From NCBI RefSeq assembly GCF_000178975.2, contig NC_015064.1:1984001-2048000 (forward strand): 64,000 nucleotides of DNA, written 5' to 3'. The stretch comes from Granulicella tundricola MP5ACTX9. Its GTDB lineage: Bacteria; Acidobacteriota; Terriglobia; Terriglobales; Acidobacteriaceae. The notes below the pieces were generated by a model. The model saw nothing but the letters and a program-made list of their open reading frames with translations, was not told where the DNA came from and ran no database searches. Shown piece by piece: positions 27,872 to 35,751 of this stretch; positions within the stretch are counted from its first letter, which is position 1; each line of letters begins with the position of its first letter. The translations under genes were made by a program, and so were the position numbers.

Positions 27872-29284
27872 ATGGCGGGATTGACGGCGGCGGTTGCGTT
27901 TGCGAAGGACAATGGGGATCGGTTTGTGGAGGAGTTGAAGGAGTTGATTCGGATTCCTTCGGTTTCGACTGATCCGGAGCGGGTGGGGGATACTCGGCGG
28001 GCGGCTCAGTTTGTGGCGGATGAGTTGGCGCGGATTGGGATGGAGAATGTGAGGTTGATTGAGACTTCGACGGAGCCCTCAGCGACGGGACCGGGACGGC
28101 AGGGGCATCCCCTGGTTTATGCGGATTGGTTGAAGTTGCCCGGGAAACCTACGGTACTTTGCTATGGGCACTATGATGTGCAGCCTGCGGAGCCGCTGGA
28201 GGAGTGGCTTTCGCCTCCGTTTGAGCCTACGGTGCGGGATGGGAATTTATATGCTCGGGGGGCTGTCGACGATAAGGGCCAGATGTGGATGCATGTGAAG
28301 GCGCTGGAGGCGATGATGGTGGCGGGTGGGGGGACGCTGCCGGTGAATGTACGGGTAATCGTAGAGGGGGAGGAAGAGGTCGGGGGTGAGGGGATTGCGG
28401 CGTTTGTGCGGGAGCATGGGGATCAGTTGAAGGCGGATGTGGCGCTGGTTTCAGATACGGAGATGTTTGCGCCGGAGCTGCCTACGTTGTGCGTTGGGTT
28501 GCGCGGGATGATCTATACGGAGATCGAGGTGAAGGGGTCTCGGACGGACCTGCATTCCGGGATGTATGGTGGGGCGGCTCCGAATGCGTTTGTGGGGCTG
28601 GCGCAGTTGATTGCGAAGCTGAAGGATGAGGATGGACGGATTCTGATTCCGGGGATCTATGACAAGGTGCAAAGGCCGACGGATGCTGAGTTGAAGGCCT
28701 GGAAGGCGCTGCCGTTCGATGAGGAAGAGTATCGGGAGGCGGAGGTTGGATCGGTTGCGCTGACTGGAGAGGCTGGTTTCTCGGTGCTGGAACGGACTTG
28801 GGCGAGGCCTACGCTGGATGTGCATGGGATGCCTGGTGGTTTTATTGGCGCGGGAGCGAAGACGGTGATTCCGGCTAAGGCTACGGCTAAGGTGAGTCTG
28901 AGGCTGGTGCCGGATATGACTCCTGCGGAGACGTTTGGACTGCTGCGGGATTATGTGGCTACGATTGTTCCCAAGGGCTGCACGGCTGAGGTGCGGATGA
29001 TCCATTCCGGCGATCCGATTGTGGTGAGTACGGATAATCGGTTTGTGGCGGCGGCAACTGAGGCGATGCAGACGGTATTTCGGAAAGATACGGTGTTTGT
29101 AAGGGGGGGTGGGTCGATTCCGATTGTGGGGGATTTTGTGCGGGAGCTGGGGATTCCTACCGTGATGATGGGGTTTGGGCTGCCGGATGATAACTTGCAT
29201 GCTCCGAATGAGAAGTTCAATTTGAGTAACTTTCATCGGGGGATTGAGTCGATTGTGCGATGGATGGGGTTGGTTGGGGCTTGA
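27872..29284 (+). CDS. M20-family metallo-dipeptidase
   Basis: A 470-aa cytosolic-type dipeptidase; no signal peptide. The ATG at 27872 opens MAGLTAAVAFAKDNGDRF. The family ligands appear in order: His in CYGHYDVQPAEPLEEW, bridging Asp in GAVDDKGQMWMH, catalytic Glu in VEGEEEVGGEG, Asp in ALVSDTEMF, and the last His in HAPNEKFNLSNFHRG. The central dimerisation domain starts near DLHSGMYGG. This arrangement matches the CNDP/DapE-like M20 dipeptidases used for final breakdown of short peptides. Likely transcribed with the upstream M28 peptidase. Confidence 0.93.
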   Translation: MAGLTAAVAFAKDNGDRFVEELKELIRIPSVSTDPERVGDTRRAAQFVADELARIGMENVRLIETSTEPSATGPGRQGHPLVYADWLKLPGKPTVLCYGHYDVQPAEPLEEWLSPPFEPTVRDGNLYARGAVDDKGQMWMHVKALEAMMVAGGGTLPVNVRVIVEGEEEVGGEGIAAFVREHGDQLKADVALVSDTEMFAPELPTLCVGLRGMIYTEIEVKGSRTDLHSGMYGGAAPNAFVGLAQLIAKLKDEDGRILIPGIYDKVQRPTDAELKAWKALPFDEEEYREAEVGSVALTGEAGFSVLERTWARPTLDVHGMPGGFIGAGAKTVIPAKATAKVSLRLVPDMTPAETFGLLRDYVATIVPKGCTAEVRMIHSGDPIVVSTDNRFVAAATEAMQTVFRKDTVFVRGGGSIPIVGDFVRELGIPTVMMGFGLPDDNLHAPNEKFNLSNFHRGIESIVRWMGLVGA

Positions 29285-29299
29285 GAGCAGGCAAAAGCT

Positions 29300-29338
29300 A
29301 ACCACAGAGCACACTGAGAAAACGGAGAGGACACAGAG
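29300..29338 (+). repeat. CACAGAG-type dispersed repeat; supplies the mobA ribosome-binding site
   Basis: ACCACAGAGCACACTGAG is followed by ACGGAGAGGACACAGAGG, an imperfect mosaic of ACACAGAG units seen in many bacterial genomes. Its right end runs directly into the GTG start of mobA at 29339, so the purine-rich AGAGG must act as the ribosome-binding site. Confidence 0.65.
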
Positions 29339-29902
29339 GTGGAGGTTGCAGGGTTTTTGCTGGCGGGGGGCTTGAGCTCGCGGATGGGGCGGGATAAGGC
29401 GCTGCTGGAGTTGGGTGGGGAGACGCTGGTTGCGAGGGGGGTGAGGACGCTGGGGGAGGTGTGCGTCGACGTGGCGATCTGTGGGCGGGTGGAGTTGGGG
29501 CCGTTTGGGCGGGTGGTGGTGGATGAGGAGGCTGGGCGGGGGCCGTTGGGGGGGATTGTGGCGGGGCTTTCGCAGACGGCCTGGGAGTGGAATTTGTTTT
29601 GTCCGGTGGATGTTCCGTTTGTGCCTCGGGTGGCTTGGGAGAGGATTGTTGCGCGGGCGGCGGAGGGTGGGTGTGTGGCGGTGATGGCTCGGGTGAATGG
29701 GGAGGTGCAGCCGCTTTGTGCGGCTTATGCGAAGGGTTCGGTGGGGGCTATGCGGGCTTTTTTGGCGACGGGGCGCGGGAGGGTTACGGCGGCGGCGGAG
29801 AGTTCGGGTGTGGTGGCTCATGTGGATTTTGAGGAGGTGGAGTGGTTCAGGAATGCGAATACTCCGGAGGAGTTTGCGGAGTTGATGGATGATGGTGAGT
29901 AG
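29339..29902 (+). CDS. mobA: Molybdenum cofactor guanylyltransferase MobA
   Basis: MobA attaches GMP to molybdopterin to make the guanine-dinucleotide cofactor. The 187-aa product has the nucleotide-binding opening LLAGGLSSRMGRDKALLELG, the acidic residues of VVDEEAGRGPLGGIVAGL and the metal-binding CPVDVPFV. The GTG at 29339 must be close to the true start because the binding motif begins at residue 8. No molybdoenzyme genes are in the window. The downstream MlaF-like gene lies 40 bases away on the same strand, with no evident functional link. Confidence 0.9.
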   Translation: MEVAGFLLAGGLSSRMGRDKALLELGGETLVARGVRTLGEVCVDVAICGRVELGPFGRVVVDEEAGRGPLGGIVAGLSQTAWEWNLFCPVDVPFVPRVAWERIVARAAEGGCVAVMARVNGEVQPLCAAYAKGSVGAMRAFLATGRGRVTAAAESSGVVAHVDFEEVEWFRNANTPEEFAELMDDGE

Positions 29903-29942
29903 CTGGATGGTGTGGGTGCATCCAATGAGGGACAGGTGACTG

Positions 29943-30917
29943 ATGGCGCATGATGACGAGCAGGGCGGGACGGGAGTTCCTGATAACGAGCCGGAGCAGA
30001 AGGTTCCAGGCAGTGAGGCGGAACAACGTGGGGACGTGGATGGGGAGACTCCGTTGACGGCCGAGGTTTCGCCCGATGTGGCTGAGGCTGTGGGTGAGTT
30101 CATGGAGCGGGCCGCGGCGCAGAATGAGGCCGCTGCGGAGGAGATTCCGGATACGAAGAACCACAAGCCGGGGTCTTATATCTCGTTTGAGAAGGTGTCG
30201 AAGTCTTTTGGGGCGTTCGACGTGCTGAAGAGTGTGAGCTTTTGCGTGAATCCTGGGGAGACGCTTTGCATTCTGGGGCGAAGCGGGGTGGGGAAGTCGG
30301 TTTCACTGCAGATGCTGCTCGGGTTTCTTAGAGCTGACTCGGGGACGGTGCGGATTGCGGGGGAGGATGTGACGAACTTCAGCGAGAAGCAAATGCAGGC
30401 GATCCGACGGAAGGTGACGATGGTGTTTCAGAACGGGGCGCTGTTCGACTCGATCACGGTGGGGGAGAATGTGGCGTTTCCGCTGCGGGAGCGGGGCGAT
30501 ATGGAGGAAGACCAGATCTACCAGGTGGTGAAGGGGCTGCTGGAGATGGTAGGGGTGGCGGGGATGGATCATCTGCTGCCGAGCGATTTGTCGACAGGGA
30601 TGAAGCGGTCCGTGGCGATTGCGCGTGCGCTGGCGGCGCAGCCGGAGGCGGTGCTGTACGACGAGCCGACGACGATGGTCGATCCGTTGATGGCACATCT
30701 TTTAGGAAATCTAATCGAAAGGTTGAAGCAACAACTGCACCTGACGAGTATTGTCGTGACTCACGATATGCGATTTGCGAAGAAGCTGGCGGATCGTGTG
30801 GTGTTTCTGCATGAGGGTGAGGCAAAGTTCTTTGGGACGATGGAGGAGATGGAGAAGAGCGACGATCCGGTGCTGCGGGAGTTCCTGACGCTGGATGAGC
30901 TGGTGCTTCCGGCTTAA
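29943..30917 (+). CDS. ABC transporter ATPase, MlaF-like, with acidic N-terminal extension
   Basis: A 324-aa ATPase of the MlaF/Ttg2A group, which powers phospholipid traffic between the membranes. The first 70 residues are hydrophilic, acidic and disordered-looking (MAHDDEQGGTGVPDNEPEQK). The ATPase then carries Walker A LGRSGVGKS, Q-loop VFQNGALFDSITV, Walker B AVLYDEPTTMVDP and the switch His in VTHDMRFAKK. The signature reads LSTGMKRSVAIARA rather than LSGGM, so the second residue after Ser is changed (Gly to Thr). No MlaE permease or MlaD binding protein is adjacent, so the rest of the complex must be encoded elsewhere. Confidence 0.87.
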   Translation: MAHDDEQGGTGVPDNEPEQKVPGSEAEQRGDVDGETPLTAEVSPDVAEAVGEFMERAAAQNEAAAEEIPDTKNHKPGSYISFEKVSKSFGAFDVLKSVSFCVNPGETLCILGRSGVGKSVSLQMLLGFLRADSGTVRIAGEDVTNFSEKQMQAIRRKVTMVFQNGALFDSITVGENVAFPLRERGDMEEDQIYQVVKGLLEMVGVAGMDHLLPSDLSTGMKRSVAIARALAAQPEAVLYDEPTTMVDPLMAHLLGNLIERLKQQLHLTSIVVTHDMRFAKKLADRVVFLHEGEAKFFGTMEEMEKSDDPVLREFLTLDELVLPA

Positions 30918-31252
30918 GAAAGGCTGAAGGCCGGTTACTTCTGAATGTGCGACGCAGTTACCGGGTAGGCGGTAAGTTGTTGGATAGAGATTGTCTTAGA
31001 GGTTGTTTATGGTCTTGAGGCAAAGTATGATTCGATCAGACCTTCTGAACGGCTCTCTGCCCGTAATGTGCAATGGACTAACACTTTCCTTGGTGAGAGT
31101 CTTGGATTTCATATGTGGACGGCAGCCTTCTGACCTTATAAGGGCATGAAGATCAACCTGAAACGAGGGGTTGGTTTGCAGCGTGAGTTGCCTGCCTCGA
31201 TTGAATAGCTGCAGTTTTTGAGTGGTACTGAAGCAGGGAGAACGATCGGAAG
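30918..31252. other. Intergenic region, 335 bases, before the sugar-phosphate transferase gene
   Basis: No convincing gene or repeat. A 20-codon frame (ATG 31146 to TAG 31208, beginning MKINLKRGVGLQ) follows AAGGGC and could be a leader peptide, but nothing else supports it. The region is less GC-rich than its surroundings and probably holds the promoter of the exopolysaccharide gene. Confidence 0.35.
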
Positions 31253-32758
31253 ATGGCGACACCAGATTATCTCCAGCAGGTAATTGTATCGGGCAGGCGA
31301 AGCGGCGGCGGCCGTGCGAACTCGGCGCGGCGGCGGGTGTTTCAGCGGCCTTCTGTGACGAGCCTGGTATGGGCGACCCTTGACCTGCTGACTGTGGTGG
31401 TGGCGGCGGTGATGGCGCAACGGCTGCAGATGGGTAATTCCGCGGATCATCCAGGTTCACTTTTGCCCCAGATCTTTACACAGACTCCGAAGCTGTGGCT
31501 GGGCTACCTGGCGTGGTTTGGTGGGACGCTGGTGTTCTTTGCCCGATCGTATGGACTTTACGGGCCAATTCAGAATCGCAGCGGGCTGCATGAGCAGAGG
31601 ATGACGGTGCAGGCTACGCTGACGTCCGGGCTGCTGTTGTGTGGCGCGCTTTATGTGCTGCGGGGCGATAACGTGCCTCGGGTGGTGGTGCTGCTGCTGG
31701 TGGGGATTACGGCGGTGCTGCTCTCGGTCCGGCGAGCGATCTGGCGGAGCATGGAGTACAGCCGGTATCGCGAGGGACTGGAGACGCGGAATGTGCTGAT
31801 CGTAGGCGCGGGGCGGGTGGCTCATGCGCTGAGGAATCACCTGGAGAGCCTGCGCCATCTTGGGTTCCGCTTCAAGGGCTTTGTGGCCCTGACGGAGCGT
31901 GAGGCGGAGTCGGGCGACGCGGATGTAATTGGCGATATCAAGAACTGCCTGTCGCTGGCTCGGGCGCTGTTTGTGGATGAGATTTTCTTTTCGGTGCCGG
32001 CGGATAAGAAGCTGGTGATTGCGCTGGTGGAAGAGGCGCGGGCGGTGGGGATCGACGTGCGGGTGGTGCCGGATCTTTATGACGGGCTGGCGTGGAATGC
32101 GCCGGTGGAGTATATCGGGCAGTTTCCGACGATTCCGCTGCATCGGCGGGACTTTCCGATTGGCTCATTCCTGATGAAGCGTGCGCTGGATATTATGCTG
32201 TCTTCGATTGCTCTGCTCGTGGCTTCGCCGATTCTCGCAGGGATTGCGATTGCGGTGCGGATGGATTCGACCGGGCCGATCTTCTACAAGGCTGCGCGGA
32301 TCGGGCGCAAGGGGCGGACGTTCAACTGCTTCAAGTTTCGGACGATGGTGCCGAATGCGGATCACCTCAAGGCGAGCCTGGAGCATATGAACGAACGCGA
32401 GGGTGTGCTGTTCAAGATCGTCAACGATCCGCGGATTACGAAGGTTGGGCGTGTTCTGCGGAAGTACTCGCTGGATGAGATTCCGCAGTTTTACAACGTG
32501 CTGCGCGGCGATATGAGCCTGGTGGGTCCGCGGCCTCCGATTGCGAGCGAGGTGGAGCAGTACGACCTGGCGCATCTGCGTCGGCTGGACGTGCTGCCGG
32601 GGATTACCGGGTTGTGGCAGGTTGAGGCTCGGCAGGACCCTTCGTTCGATAGCTATATCTCTTTGGACACGGCTTACGTGGAGAACTGGACCTTCTGGCT
32701 GGATCTGAAGATTCTCGCTCGGACGGTGGGCGTGGTGTTTAGCGGCACTGGTTCTTAG
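31253..32758 (+). CDS. Undecaprenyl-phosphate sugar phosphotransferase (WbaP-like)
   Basis: Starts exopolysaccharide assembly by moving a sugar phosphate to undecaprenyl phosphate. The 501-aa product has four N-terminal membrane helices (about residues 45-155) and a nucleotide-binding-like middle domain (NVLIVGAGRVAHALRNHLES). The catalytic C-terminal domain has its entry helix RALDIMLSSIALLVASP, the active KFRTM segment, DEIPQFYNVLRGDMSLVGPR, then PGITGLWQVEAR. All the usual catalytic signatures are intact. No glycosyltransferase cluster follows; the next gene is nadE, 26 bases downstream. Sugar specificity (glucose or galactose) cannot be told. Confidence 0.93.
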   Translation: MATPDYLQQVIVSGRRSGGGRANSARRRVFQRPSVTSLVWATLDLLTVVVAAVMAQRLQMGNSADHPGSLLPQIFTQTPKLWLGYLAWFGGTLVFFARSYGLYGPIQNRSGLHEQRMTVQATLTSGLLLCGALYVLRGDNVPRVVVLLLVGITAVLLSVRRAIWRSMEYSRYREGLETRNVLIVGAGRVAHALRNHLESLRHLGFRFKGFVALTEREAESGDADVIGDIKNCLSLARALFVDEIFFSVPADKKLVIALVEEARAVGIDVRVVPDLYDGLAWNAPVEYIGQFPTIPLHRRDFPIGSFLMKRALDIMLSSIALLVASPILAGIAIAVRMDSTGPIFYKAARIGRKGRTFNCFKFRTMVPNADHLKASLEHMNEREGVLFKIVNDPRITKVGRVLRKYSLDEIPQFYNVLRGDMSLVGPRPPIASEVEQYDLAHLRRLDVLPGITGLWQVEARQDPSFDSYISLDTAYVENWTFWLDLKILARTVGVVFSGTGS

Positions 32759-32784
32759 GCTCGCCGCTTACTTGGTAGACTGGT

Positions 32785-34497
32785 GTGGTGAAGATTGCAC
32801 TGGCTCAGATCAATCCTACGGTTGGGGATTTTGTAGGGAATACGCGGAAGATTCTGGAGTTCGCCGGGCGGGCGGCGGATGCAGGGGTGGACCTGGTCGT
32901 GTTTCCCGAGTTGGCGGTTTGTGGGTATCCGCCGGCTGACCTGTTGGAGAAGCGGGCGTTCGTCGACCGGGCTGGTGAGGCGATTGGCGAGATTCAACAG
33001 TGGACGGGTATCGCTGGGCGACCGGCTGTGCTTTGTGGGTCTGTGATGCCTTCCGGGGTGAGCGAAGGGAAGCAGGTGCGGAACGTCGCGGTGCTGATGC
33101 AGGCGGGTAAGGTGCGGGCTGTGCAGCAGAAGACGCTGCTTCCTTTCTATGATGTGTTCGACGAGCAGAGGTACTTTGAGCCCGCTACTCAACAGGCGTT
33201 GACCTCCATCATGACGGCGAAGGGTGAAGTGCCGCTGGCGGTGACGATCTGTGAGGATGCGTGGAACGACAAGGGGTTCTGGCCTCGGCGGCTGTATGCG
33301 ATCGATCCGATCGAGCGGTTGATGGAGACTTGGGATAGTCAGCCGGAGAGTTTGCGTGGGCAGGCTAAGGTGATTGTGAATATTTCTGCTTCCCCTTTCT
33401 GGAAGGGTAAGCAGCAGGTCAGGCAGGAGATGCTGGCTGCGCTGGCGGTGCGGCATGGAGCCGTGGTGGCGATGGTGAACCAGGTGGGTGGGAACGATAG
33501 TTTGATCTTCGATGGGGCTTCGGTGGTTATGGGGGCTGATGGGACTTTGATCGGGATGGGGGCTGCATTCGTCGAAGATCTGGTGATCTTTGAGACGGGG
33601 GCTGTTGTAGAGGAACCCACATCTCAGAAGCGAGATGTGGGGCACCCGCTTGATGACATTAAGGCGATGTGGGATGCGCTGGTTTTGGGGACTCGGGATT
33701 ATGTAAGGAAGTGTGGGTTCAGCAAGGCGGTGATTGGGTTGAGTGGGGGGATCGATTCTGCGCTGGTGGCCGCGATTGCGGTGGAGGCGCTAGGCGCTGA
33801 GAACGTGATGGGTGTGGGGATGCCGAGCGAGTACTCGTCCGAGGGGTCCAAGGACGATGCGCGGGTGCTGGCGGAGAACCTGGGGGTGCGGTTCGAGATG
33901 CTGGCGATTCATGAGGGGTATGAGGCTTACATGAAGATGCTCGGGCCGCTGTTTGCGGGAACTCCGTTTGGGCTGGCGGAGGAGAATCTTCAGGCTCGGA
34001 TACGCGGGACACTGCTGATGGCGCTCTCCAACAAGTTTGGCGCGCTGGTGCTGACGACGGGGAACAAGAGCGAGATGTCGGTGGGGTACTGCACGCTGTA
34101 CGGCGATATGGTGGGCGGGCTGGCGGTGATTGCGGATGTGGTGAAGACGAAGGTGTATGAGCTGAGCCGGTATGCGAATCGCGAGCGCGAGGTGATTCCG
34201 GTGGCTACGCTGGAGAAGCCTCCGAGCGCGGAGTTGAGGCCGGGCCAGAAGGATACGGACTCGCTGCCGCCGTATGAGGTGCTTGACCCGATCCTGGAGG
34301 CTTATGTGGAGCGATACTGCTCTGCCGAGCAGATTGCGGGTGAGCAGAAGGTGGATGTGGAGCTGGTTCGGCAGGTGTTGAAGCTGGTGGAACGCAGCGA
34401 ATACAAGCGGCAGCAGGCTGCGCCGGTGTTGAAGGTGACGCGAAAGTCGTTCGGAATGGGCAGGCGGTTTCCGATTGCGGCGAAGGTTCAGGTTTAA
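32785..34497 (+). CDS. nadE: Glutamine-dependent NAD synthetase NadE (amidase + synthetase)
   Basis: Last step of NAD synthesis, using ammonia from glutamine. The 570-aa product starts at GTG 32785 (GTG 32788 is also possible). Its N-terminal nitrilase domain has the catalytic triad: Glu in FPELAVCGYPPADLLEKRAF, Lys in QQKTLLPFYDVFDEQRYF and Cys in VTICEDAWND. The synthetase domain carries the ATP-pyrophosphatase loop GLSGGIDSALVAAIAVEAL and TTGNKSEMSVGYCTLYGD. Between the domains (residues about 277-289) it contains EEPTSQKRDVGHP, the translation of a palindromic dispersed repeat; the frame is kept and the catalytic parts are unaffected. Confidence 0.95.
   Translation: MVKIALAQINPTVGDFVGNTRKILEFAGRAADAGVDLVVFPELAVCGYPPADLLEKRAFVDRAGEAIGEIQQWTGIAGRPAVLCGSVMPSGVSEGKQVRNVAVLMQAGKVRAVQQKTLLPFYDVFDEQRYFEPATQQALTSIMTAKGEVPLAVTICEDAWNDKGFWPRRLYAIDPIERLMETWDSQPESLRGQAKVIVNISASPFWKGKQQVRQEMLAALAVRHGAVVAMVNQVGGNDSLIFDGASVVMGADGTLIGMGAAFVEDLVIFETGAVVEEPTSQKRDVGHPLDDIKAMWDALVLGTRDYVRKCGFSKAVIGLSGGIDSALVAAIAVEALGAENVMGVGMPSEYSSEGSKDDARVLAENLGVRFEMLAIHEGYEAYMKMLGPLFAGTPFGLAEENLQARIRGTLLMALSNKFGALVLTTGNKSEMSVGYCTLYGDMVGGLAVIADVVKTKVYELSRYANREREVIPVATLEKPPSAELRPGQKDTDSLPPYEVLDPILEAYVERYCSAEQIAGEQKVDVELVRQVLKLVERSEYKRQQAAPVLKVTRKSFGMGRRFPIAAKVQV
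33615..33649 (+). repeat. Palindromic CCCACATCTC/GAGATGTGGG repeat, in-frame copy inside nadE
   Basis: A perfect 10-bp stem, CCCACATCTC (33616) with GAGATGTGGG (33632), six-base loop AGAAGC and tail GCACCCGC. Same architecture as the copies at 12777, 36330 and 37516. It is translated in the interdomain linker of NadE. Confidence 0.9.
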
Positions 34498-34513
34498 TAG
34501 GGCAGTGACTTTG

Positions 34514-35632
34514 ATGAAGGGCCGGGATTCCGGCAGAAGGCGGTACGGATTGAAGCAGGTTTGGGCAGGTTCGATGTTGGCGGCTGGTCTGGCGTTTGGA
34601 ACGATGGTTGGTGCAGCACAGCAGACGGCTCCGGCTGCGGGGATTGGGGCGAAGGCTCCGAATGCGGTGACGCCGCCGGCTGCGGGACAGGCTCCGGCCC
34701 AGGCGAAGACTCCGCTGCAGTTGCAGTCGCTTGATCCTTCTACGCGGGCCGATCCGTTTCCGCCTGTGAATCCGAAGTACTTTACGGCTACGACTCCGAC
34801 GGTGGCGACGGTCGACTCTTATCTTCATGCGCTGCTGGGCTGGGATGCGAACCGCATCTGGCGGGTGGAGGCGATTCAGAAGACGGCGGCTCCGGGCGTG
34901 AGCAAGGTGATCGTGTATGTGTCCGACCGGGCTGCGAACTCCAAGGTGCAGACAGCGGTGTTCTTTATTACGCCGGATGGCAAGCATGCGCTGGCGGATA
35001 CGGCGGTCAATCCCTTTGGCGAGAAGCCGTACGCAGACATTAGTGCGATGCTGAAGCAGCGTGCGGATGGGCCGTTCCATGGGAATGGCGCGAAGGATCT
35101 TGAGCTGGTGGAGTTTGCGGATCTGCAGTGCCCGCACTGCAAGGATGCACAGGCTGTGATGAAGCGGCTGGTGGATGACTTCCCGAAGGCGCACATCGTG
35201 TATCAGAATTTTCCGCTGACGGAGATTCATCCGTTTGCGTTCAAGGCTGCGGCTTTTGGGGTTTGTGCTGCCAAGAAGAGCAATGATGTGTTCTTCACGT
35301 ATGCGCAGGCTGTGTATGACACGCAGGGCGCGCTGACGGCCGATACCGGTGATCAGACGTTGAAGGATGCGGCTGCGAAGGCGGGGCTCGACCCGGCGGC
35401 TACGGCGGCTTGTGCGGCGACGGATGCGACTAAGGGGGAGGTGGAGAGCTCCATCAAGCTGGCGGAGGATGTTGGGGTGACGGAGACGCCGATGATCGCG
35501 ATCAATGGCCGACTGCTGCCGCTTTCTATTCCTTACGAGACGCTGAAGTCGATCATCATCTTCCAGGCCGGGTTGGATGGGGCGGGGGATGCCGCGGTCA
35601 CGGCTGCGGGGCATGGGTTGATTGGGCGGTAG
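34514..35632 (+). CDS. Exported DsbA/thioredoxin-like oxidoreductase
   Basis: A 372-aa secreted protein. The ATG at 34514 was chosen as the start of the signal peptide (KQVWAGSMLAAGLAFGTMVGAAQ); GTG 34505 and TTG 34511 are near alternatives. A linker rich in Ala and Pro follows (residues about 35-75). The C-terminal half has the DsbA-type fold with the redox pair CPHC in VEFADLQCPHCKDAQ, the helical insertion, and the cis-Pro region DVGVTETPMIAINGRLLP. It should oxidise or isomerise thiols in periplasmic proteins. The preceding gene is nadE, 16 bases away; no functional link is evident. Confidence 0.86.
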   Translation: MKGRDSGRRRYGLKQVWAGSMLAAGLAFGTMVGAAQQTAPAAGIGAKAPNAVTPPAAGQAPAQAKTPLQLQSLDPSTRADPFPPVNPKYFTATTPTVATVDSYLHALLGWDANRIWRVEAIQKTAAPGVSKVIVYVSDRAANSKVQTAVFFITPDGKHALADTAVNPFGEKPYADISAMLKQRADGPFHGNGAKDLELVEFADLQCPHCKDAQAVMKRLVDDFPKAHIVYQNFPLTEIHPFAFKAAAFGVCAAKKSNDVFFTYAQAVYDTQGALTADTGDQTLKDAAAKAGLDPAATAACAATDATKGEVESSIKLAEDVGVTETPMIAINGRLLPLSIPYETLKSIIIFQAGLDGAGDAAVTAAGHGLIGR

Positions 35633-35688
35633 GGCTATCTGCTCTGTATCGCGGCTGCCAGCATTCCCTCGGCGGCTAAAGCCGAAAA

Positions 35689-35733
35689 CTTGAAGGGCCA
35701 TTTACGGCGGGGCTGAAGCCCCGCCCTTTCAAG
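35689..35733. repeat. Long inverted repeat between convergent genes (GGCGGGGC-tgaa-GCCCCGCC core)
   Basis: A perfect 8-bp core (35706-35713 with 35718-35725) lies inside an outer arm, CTTGAAGGG (35689) with CCCTTTCAAG (35724). GGCGGCTAAAGCCG just upstream is a second small hairpin. It sits between the convergent DsbA-like and photolyase genes and may act as a terminator, although there is no T-run. Similar GGCTAAAGCC / GGGGCTGAAGCCCC elements are common bacterial dispersed repeats. Confidence 0.75.
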
Positions 35734-35751
35734 ACACGGAGTTGTTCAAAG

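Noticed and set aside
28451..30166. A 571-codon minus-strand frame opposite the M20 peptidase and mobA
   Set aside because: Antisense to two clear genes; includes the CACAGAG repeat translated as LCVLSVFSVCSVVSF, a known artefact of that repeat.
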